In this document: in pieces, positions 14,605-17,796 of the stretch
Position numbering within the stretch: position 1 is the stretch's first letter
How the letters are laid out: every line of letters starts with the position of its first letter
Assembly: GCA_904501845.1 (NCBI GenBank)
Contig: CAJGCH010000028.1
Location: forward strand, 1-17,796
Reading direction: 5' to 3'
Length of the DNA: 17,796 nucleotides
From: an uncultured Bacillaceae bacterium
GTDB taxonomy: Bacteria; Bacillota; Bacilli; Bacillales; Pradoshiaceae
Translations under genes and position numbers: made by a program
The notes under the pieces: generated by a model
What the model saw: only the letters and a program-made list of their open reading frames with translations
Told to the model about the DNA's origin: nothing
Databases searched by the model: none

Positions 14605-14633
14605 TAATTCGACATAGTCCCGATATTTCCTCT
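14605..14633 (-). promoter_or_regulatory. sigma-H promoter of the kinase gene
   Basis: On the minus strand AGAGGAAAT (14625-14633), an 11-base spacer and GTCGAATTA (14605-14613) match the Bacillus subtilis sigma-H consensus RnAGGAwWW-N11/12-RnnGAATww at every defined position. The start would be near 14598, giving a short leader of about 34 bases before the kinase ATG. Sigma-H drives kinA and other early sporulation genes. Confidence 0.75.
14608..14614 (-). promoter_or_regulatory. Spo0A box overlapping the kinase promoter
   Basis: TGTCGAA on the minus strand is a perfect 0A box. It overlaps the -10 element of the sigma-H promoter, a position expected to give repression by Spo0A~P. A related one-mismatch site (TGTCGGA) lies at 14706-14712, beside the -35 region of lrgA. 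Part of the match is shared with the sigma-H -10 consensus, so the two calls are not independent. Confidence 0.55.
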
Positions 14634-14718
14634 ACAAAACAAAAAATATCTAGAAATTGAAATATTGTCATACTCCGTTAAGATAACAGATAGATTTTCC
14701 ATTATTCCGACAAAATAA

Positions 14719-14746
14719 TTGACATATTTATACAAAGGCGTAATAT
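14719..14746 (+). promoter_or_regulatory. candidate sigma-A promoter of lrgAB
   Basis: TTGACA (14719-14724), 16 bases and TAATAT (14741-14746). Transcription would start near 14753, leaving a leader of about 100 bases that contains a hairpin before lrgA. Confidence 0.55.
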
Positions 14747-14797
14747 CAGATTTATAGCATAAAAGGCAGGTGACAACCGTTCTTGGCAAGCAAAAAA

Positions 14798-14843
14798 GGT
14801 CTCTCATTGTTATGTCACAATGTTACTTCTCCTGTTAGAGACC
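14798..14843. promoter_or_regulatory. nested hairpin in the lrgA leader
   Basis: GGTCTCT (14798-14804) pairs perfectly with AGAGACC (14837-14843). Directly inside, CATTGT (14805-14810) pairs with ACAATG (14817-14822), leaving a 14-base one-sided bulge containing TCTCCT. The structure ends 10 bases before the lrgA start, which lacks a clear ribosome binding site. On the minus strand the same stem is followed by TTTTTT, so it could also act as a terminator against transcription towards the kinase. It may control lrgA translation or insulate the divergent genes. Confidence 0.5.
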
Positions 14844-14853
14844 AAGCCGAAGC

Positions 14854-15246
14854 ATGAACACTCAACCTATGAAAATGATTAAGCTCCTCATTCAAACAGC
14901 TCTTCTATTTATCTTTTACTACCTGGGAACATGGCTTCAACAAACTTTGGAACTTGTTATACCCGGCAGTGTCATCGGGATGATTCTATTATTTCTGCTG
15001 TTAGTGATCCGCGTTATTCCTGCGAAATGGGTCGATGATGGCTCGCTTTTCCTGACAGGGATTCTTCCCCTTTTATTTGTGCCTGTCTGTGTAGGCATCA
15101 TGAATTATGCGAACCTTTTTTCATCAGAGGGCGCCGTCATAGTAGCCGTTATTTTTACAAGCACACTGGTGACACTTGCCATTACAGGAGCTGTCAGTCA
15201 ATTGGCTGCTCGAGGACCGTCGGAAAGGGGAACTAGTGAGAGATGA
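14854..15246 (+). CDS. lrgA: LrgA/CidA-family membrane protein
   Basis: This 130-residue protein has about four transmembrane helices and the family core VIPGSVIGMILLFLLL, then IPAKWVDDGS and LPLLFVPVCVGIMNY. LrgA/CidA proteins were described as holin-like; in Bacillus subtilis the homologous pair PftA-PftB is a pyruvate facilitator controlled by LytST and carbon catabolite repression. LrgA and CidA are hard to tell apart by sequence; the following lrgB-type gene fits either. The ATG at 14854 has no good Shine-Dalgarno sequence, nor do the ATGs at 14869 and 14875, so the start is uncertain. The tail from residue 118 (polar, GPSERGTSER) is cytoplasmic-looking. It overlaps the next gene by 4 bases. 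Confidence 0.88.
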   Translation: MNTQPMKMIKLLIQTALLFIFYYLGTWLQQTLELVIPGSVIGMILLFLLLVIRVIPAKWVDDGSLFLTGILPLLFVPVCVGIMNYANLFSSEGAVIVAVIFTSTLVTLAITGAVSQLAARGPSERGTSER

Positions 15247-15944
15247 ATCAAATCCTGACAGCACTTATCATTATTGCTTTTACCATTCTCGTTTTTCTAT
15301 TCATGAAGAAGCTTTATATATCCTATCCCTTTACATTTCTGACACCCATCCTGACCTCAACGATTGTCATCGTCATTCTGTTGAACTTATTCGGTATTTC
15401 TTATGATACCTACATGATTGGCGGCTCTTGGATGAATCAGTTTCTTGGACCAGCTATTGTAGGATTGGCGTATCCTTTATATAGCCAAAGAAAGGTGCTT
15501 GCAGCCAATCGATATGTGATAATGAGCGGGGTCTTTTGCGGGGTTCTAGCAGGGATGTCGAGCGGGATATTGCTTGCCTTGGCTGCGGGAATTAATGAAC
15601 AAGTCCTTTATTCGATTTTGCCGAAGTCATTTACGACCCCTATTGCAATTGAACTCTCAAGCCAAGCAGGAGGCATCCCGAGCATGACAGCGATTTTCGT
15701 TATGTTCGCCGGTCTTACAGGAGCCATTCTCGGACCACAATTTCTGCGGCTTTTGAAGATAACAAGTCCTGTAAGCATCGGAATAGCGATGGGCTGCGCT
15801 TCCCATGCGATTGGTACTTCTAAGTCTTCCGAGCTCGGACAGACGGCATTCTCAATGAGCTCTGTATCAATGACATTAAGCGCGGTCTTTGGTTCATTCC
15901 TAAGTCCGGTCATCCTGCAGCTCTATCATTCTTTTGGTTTTTAA
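15243..15944 (+). CDS. lrgB: LrgB/CidB-family membrane protein
   Basis: This 233-residue polytopic membrane protein has the LrgB signature: LGPAIVGLAYPLY near residue 70, PKSFTTPIAIELSSQAGGIPS around 125-146, LTGAILGP and GIAMGCASHAIGTSKS around 177-192. It works with LrgA, probably as the transport core for pyruvate or a similar small acid. The ATGA overlap with lrgA (15243-15246) indicates translational coupling, and GGGGAACTAG lies just upstream. Seven to eight helices are expected. No LytST-like two-component system is found next to it; the neighbouring kinase is of a different, sporulation-like type. Confidence 0.92.
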   Translation: MNQILTALIIIAFTILVFLFMKKLYISYPFTFLTPILTSTIVIVILLNLFGISYDTYMIGGSWMNQFLGPAIVGLAYPLYSQRKVLAANRYVIMSGVFCGVLAGMSSGILLALAAGINEQVLYSILPKSFTTPIAIELSSQAGGIPSMTAIFVMFAGLTGAILGPQFLRLLKITSPVSIGIAMGCASHAIGTSKSSELGQTAFSMSSVSMTLSAVFGSFLSPVILQLYHSFGF

Positions 15945-15953
15945 TGGGATAGA

Positions 15954-15988
15954 AAAGGGCCAAATTCACCTCATTTGGCCCTCTTCTT
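15954..15988. terminator. bidirectional terminator between lrgB and the coiled-coil gene
   Basis: GGGCCAAAT (15958-15966) and ATTTGGCCC (15973-15981) form a perfect 9-bp stem. The plus-strand tail is TCTTCTTTATT, the minus-strand tail TTTTCTATC. It serves the convergent lrgAB and 522-residue protein genes, and its right end touches the stop codon of the latter. Confidence 0.85.
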
Positions 15989-17556
15989 TATTCTTCGCCT
16001 GCTATCATCCATTCCTTGAAGGCTTTATTTGTCTTTTCTAAAGTATGCAGCTTCTTCATGACTCCCTTTTGCTCGCTCTCAATCTCCGAGAGCATTGCTC
16101 TGTATCTCTCTTTCTCTATGAATCCTGTTTTTTTCATATCTGTGAGCTTGGCAATAGCAGAATGACACCTTTTGATGATTCTTTTTTCTTCATTCTTGAA
16201 GTTTGCCTCTGAGGCCAATATCTCCTCGACCATTTGGCTCAATAATTGTTCACTTCTTTTCTTCTCGGATAGAACATCAAGCGAAGCGGTCATATTTAAT
16301 AATTTTGTTGAGACCTGCTTCATGACACTTGTCTCCAAACGATCTGACCGCTTTAGGGACTCTATTTCACTGATGGCCCTCTGGCTCTTTTCATATTGTT
16401 CTGAAAGACTGGTAAAATGGTCTGAAATGGTAAGTGCAAGAGTGTCTATGTAGGTTAAAGCTTCCATGATTTTTCCCTTTTCCTCTTGGATGATTTTCCT
16501 CTCCAAAAGGAGTCTCTTCTCAATCTCGGTTAATTTCTTATCAGCCTTTTGCAAGGAATGGGTTGTTTCTATATGTTTCATTTCAAGTAAATTGGAATCA
16601 AGATGCAAATCCTTATACGTGACATACCGACTCTTCCATAAATCAATCAGCCTGCCCGCTTCTGCTGTACCCTGTGATTCGATTAGGGAGGAGAATGATA
16701 TCTGCAAGAGAAAAAAAGGCATTAATCGCTTCTTAATAGATTGATGATGATAATTGACGAGGAGTGCTCTTCCATTCAAAATAAAGGGATTAATCAAAAG
16801 AGACGACAAAAGAAAATCGGGATAAGGGTCTGGCACCTCTGTCCGGTTAGAAGGCTTTTCATCCTGCTTTTTTGTTAAAAAATAAAGCATCGGTGGTATC
16901 GCCTCGTAAATCGTTAATCCCGCAATCGGCTTCAACAACTCAATGCTTTCTTTCGTTCCCAGCTCCATCAACTTTGGCAATATGCTTTCCGGGGAGACAT
17001 CCTTAACACGCAGCCCTTTTTTCAGCTCATCCCGCTGATTAATAGATAAGGAGTGAAGGCTTGAATAAAGCATCGTATAATAAGTAGCCTGCCTATTCTT
17101 CGGCTCCTCCTTCAGATAAAGATCCATCTCCGTTATCAGTCGATTTAACTGATAGTCGAGCAATTGATCAAGCTTGGATTCATCCTTCGCCTTCCTGACA
17201 AATTCTGCATAGTGCTTGTCCTGTTTCACTAATTGCAGGTGTACCTCCAAAACCAGTTCCTCGCATACTTCCTTTAAATGATCCGCATTTCTTATATAGA
17301 GATGATCTCTGCCCATCACCCGGCATAACTCCTGCAAAAGATCGAGCTGAACGTCTCCATCATCACGATTATCCAGAACGGCAGCTTTAGATATGACCTG
17401 GTCAGTCAAATAAGAACAATCATCTTTTGAGAGAACGGACTTGGATAGGGTTGATAACAGATGAGACAATGGAGTCTTTGCTAAGAATGCATAGATAATC
17501 CGGAGTTCCCTCCCTTTTAGCGTTAACAGATTACTCAGCAGGCGTTCTCCATCCAT
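15988..17556 (-). CDS. unknown coiled-coil protein, 522 residues
   Basis: I do not recognise this protein. Residues 1-230 are largely helical, with leucine-rich stretches (RLLSNLLTLKGRELRIIYAFL, then LLQELCRVMG) faintly like the helical N-terminus of YaaW/DUF3944-type proteins, but not enough to assign. Residues 245-300 hold hydrophobic stretches (FLLSSLLINPFIL, MPFFLLQISFSSLI) that could be buried helices or a membrane-contact region. From about 323 to 515 nearly everything is heptad-like and charged (KADKKLTEIEKRLLLERKI, KKLHTLEKTNKAFKEW), so a long coiled coil is likely. No signal peptide or catalytic motif is visible. AAGGAGG at 7 bases favours the ATG at 17556 over the one at 17562. It appears monocistronic and convergent with lrgAB. 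Confidence 0.8.
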   Translation of the reverse strand: MDGERLLSNLLTLKGRELRIIYAFLAKTPLSHLLSTLSKSVLSKDDCSYLTDQVISKAAVLDNRDDGDVQLDLLQELCRVMGRDHLYIRNADHLKEVCEELVLEVHLQLVKQDKHYAEFVRKAKDESKLDQLLDYQLNRLITEMDLYLKEEPKNRQATYYTMLYSSLHSLSINQRDELKKGLRVKDVSPESILPKLMELGTKESIELLKPIAGLTIYEAIPPMLYFLTKKQDEKPSNRTEVPDPYPDFLLSSLLINPFILNGRALLVNYHHQSIKKRLMPFFLLQISFSSLIESQGTAEAGRLIDLWKSRYVTYKDLHLDSNLLEMKHIETTHSLQKADKKLTEIEKRLLLERKIIQEEKGKIMEALTYIDTLALTISDHFTSLSEQYEKSQRAISEIESLKRSDRLETSVMKQVSTKLLNMTASLDVLSEKKRSEQLLSQMVEEILASEANFKNEEKRIIKRCHSAIAKLTDMKKTGFIEKERYRAMLSEIESEQKGVMKKLHTLEKTNKAFKEWMIAGEE

Positions 17557-17705
17557 GTGCATTCCTCCTTAATAGCTATAAATATGGATAAGCGTATCAT
17601 AGCTAGGTTGAAAAACATGGGGGTTTCTGCCGCTAAACGAATATGATGAGCAGAAGTTATCGATTATTTTAGACAAATCCTCTTCTATTCCGCATCTGAC
17701 AAAAC

Positions 17706-17754
17706 AAATAACAGCACTGCCCTTCTCACTTCAGGTCATCTGCTGCTGTTATTT
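17706..17754. terminator. long hairpin near the right edge, possible terminator
   Basis: AAATAACAGCA (17706-17716) and TGCTGTTATTT (17744-17754) form a perfect 11-bp stem with a 27-base loop. On the minus strand it is followed by a GTTTTGTC tail after the stem-end TTT. It may terminate a minus-strand gene lying beyond the right edge. No gene was seen in 17557-17796. Confidence 0.45.
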
Positions 17755-17796
17755 ACCAGTTAATCGATATTTATTAAATGGAATAATCAAGAAACA

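Noticed and set aside
1..17796. CRISPR arrays, tRNA or rRNA genes, insertion sequences, defence or toxin-antitoxin systems
   Set aside because: No repeat-spacer pattern, RNA gene motif, transposase or recognisable defence gene pair was found on either strand.

Overview
The window looks like chromosomal DNA from a spore-forming, low-to-moderate GC Bacillaceae (Bacillus sensu lato). Signs of this are the strong AAGGAGG-type ribosome binding sites, a CotF-type spore coat gene pair, a sporulation-type orphan histidine kinase behind a perfect-looking sigma-H promoter with a Spo0A box, a Bacillus-like hut pathway and a 626-residue HtpG. No rRNA, tRNA, CRISPR array, transposase or integrase was seen.

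Layout. 1-1065 is AT-rich and looks like a junction or decayed region: a 5'-truncated type IA topoisomerase (topB) fragment runs off the left edge, followed by a 25-codon membrane micro-ORF translationally coupled (TAATG) to a four-helix membrane protein. 1176-3316 holds a YdcF/DUF218 protein, a DoxX-family membrane protein, a bacterial PH-domain protein (all minus strand) and an 80-residue acidic protein (plus strand). 3386-5356 is htpG with its own terminator, sigma-A promoter and a CIRCE operator. 5431-5877 is a CotF-like spore coat pair. 5959-6408 is a YhcH/YjgK/YiaL (DUF386) protein whose promoter carries a GntR-like palindrome. 6642-7538 is a two-domain rhodanese sulfurtransferase.

7632-13216 is a complete histidine utilisation operon on the minus strand, transcribed hutU-hutI-hutG-hutH. 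Together the four enzymes convert histidine to urocanate, imidazolonepropionate, formiminoglutamate and finally glutamate. hutU, hutI and hutG overlap and are probably translationally coupled. hutH is separated from them by a spacer holding a terminator-like hairpin and a competing inverted repeat. hutP and hutM, found in the Bacillus subtilis hut operon, are absent from the window.

13410-15944 is a divergent pair: the sporulation-type kinase on the minus strand and lrgAB (pyruvate facilitator/CidA-LrgA type) on the plus strand. Their shared 289-bp control region holds the sigma-H promoter, 0A box(es), an lrgA promoter and a structured lrgA leader. A shared bidirectional terminator separates lrgAB from a convergent 522-residue coiled-coil protein I do not recognise (15988-17556). 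The right end holds a long hairpin that probably belongs to a gene outside the window.

The observations most worth following are regulatory: CIRCE on htpG, sigma-H plus Spo0A signals on the orphan kinase, the alternative RNA structure before hutH, and the GntR-like operator on the DUF386 gene. I found no convincing new multi-gene system.
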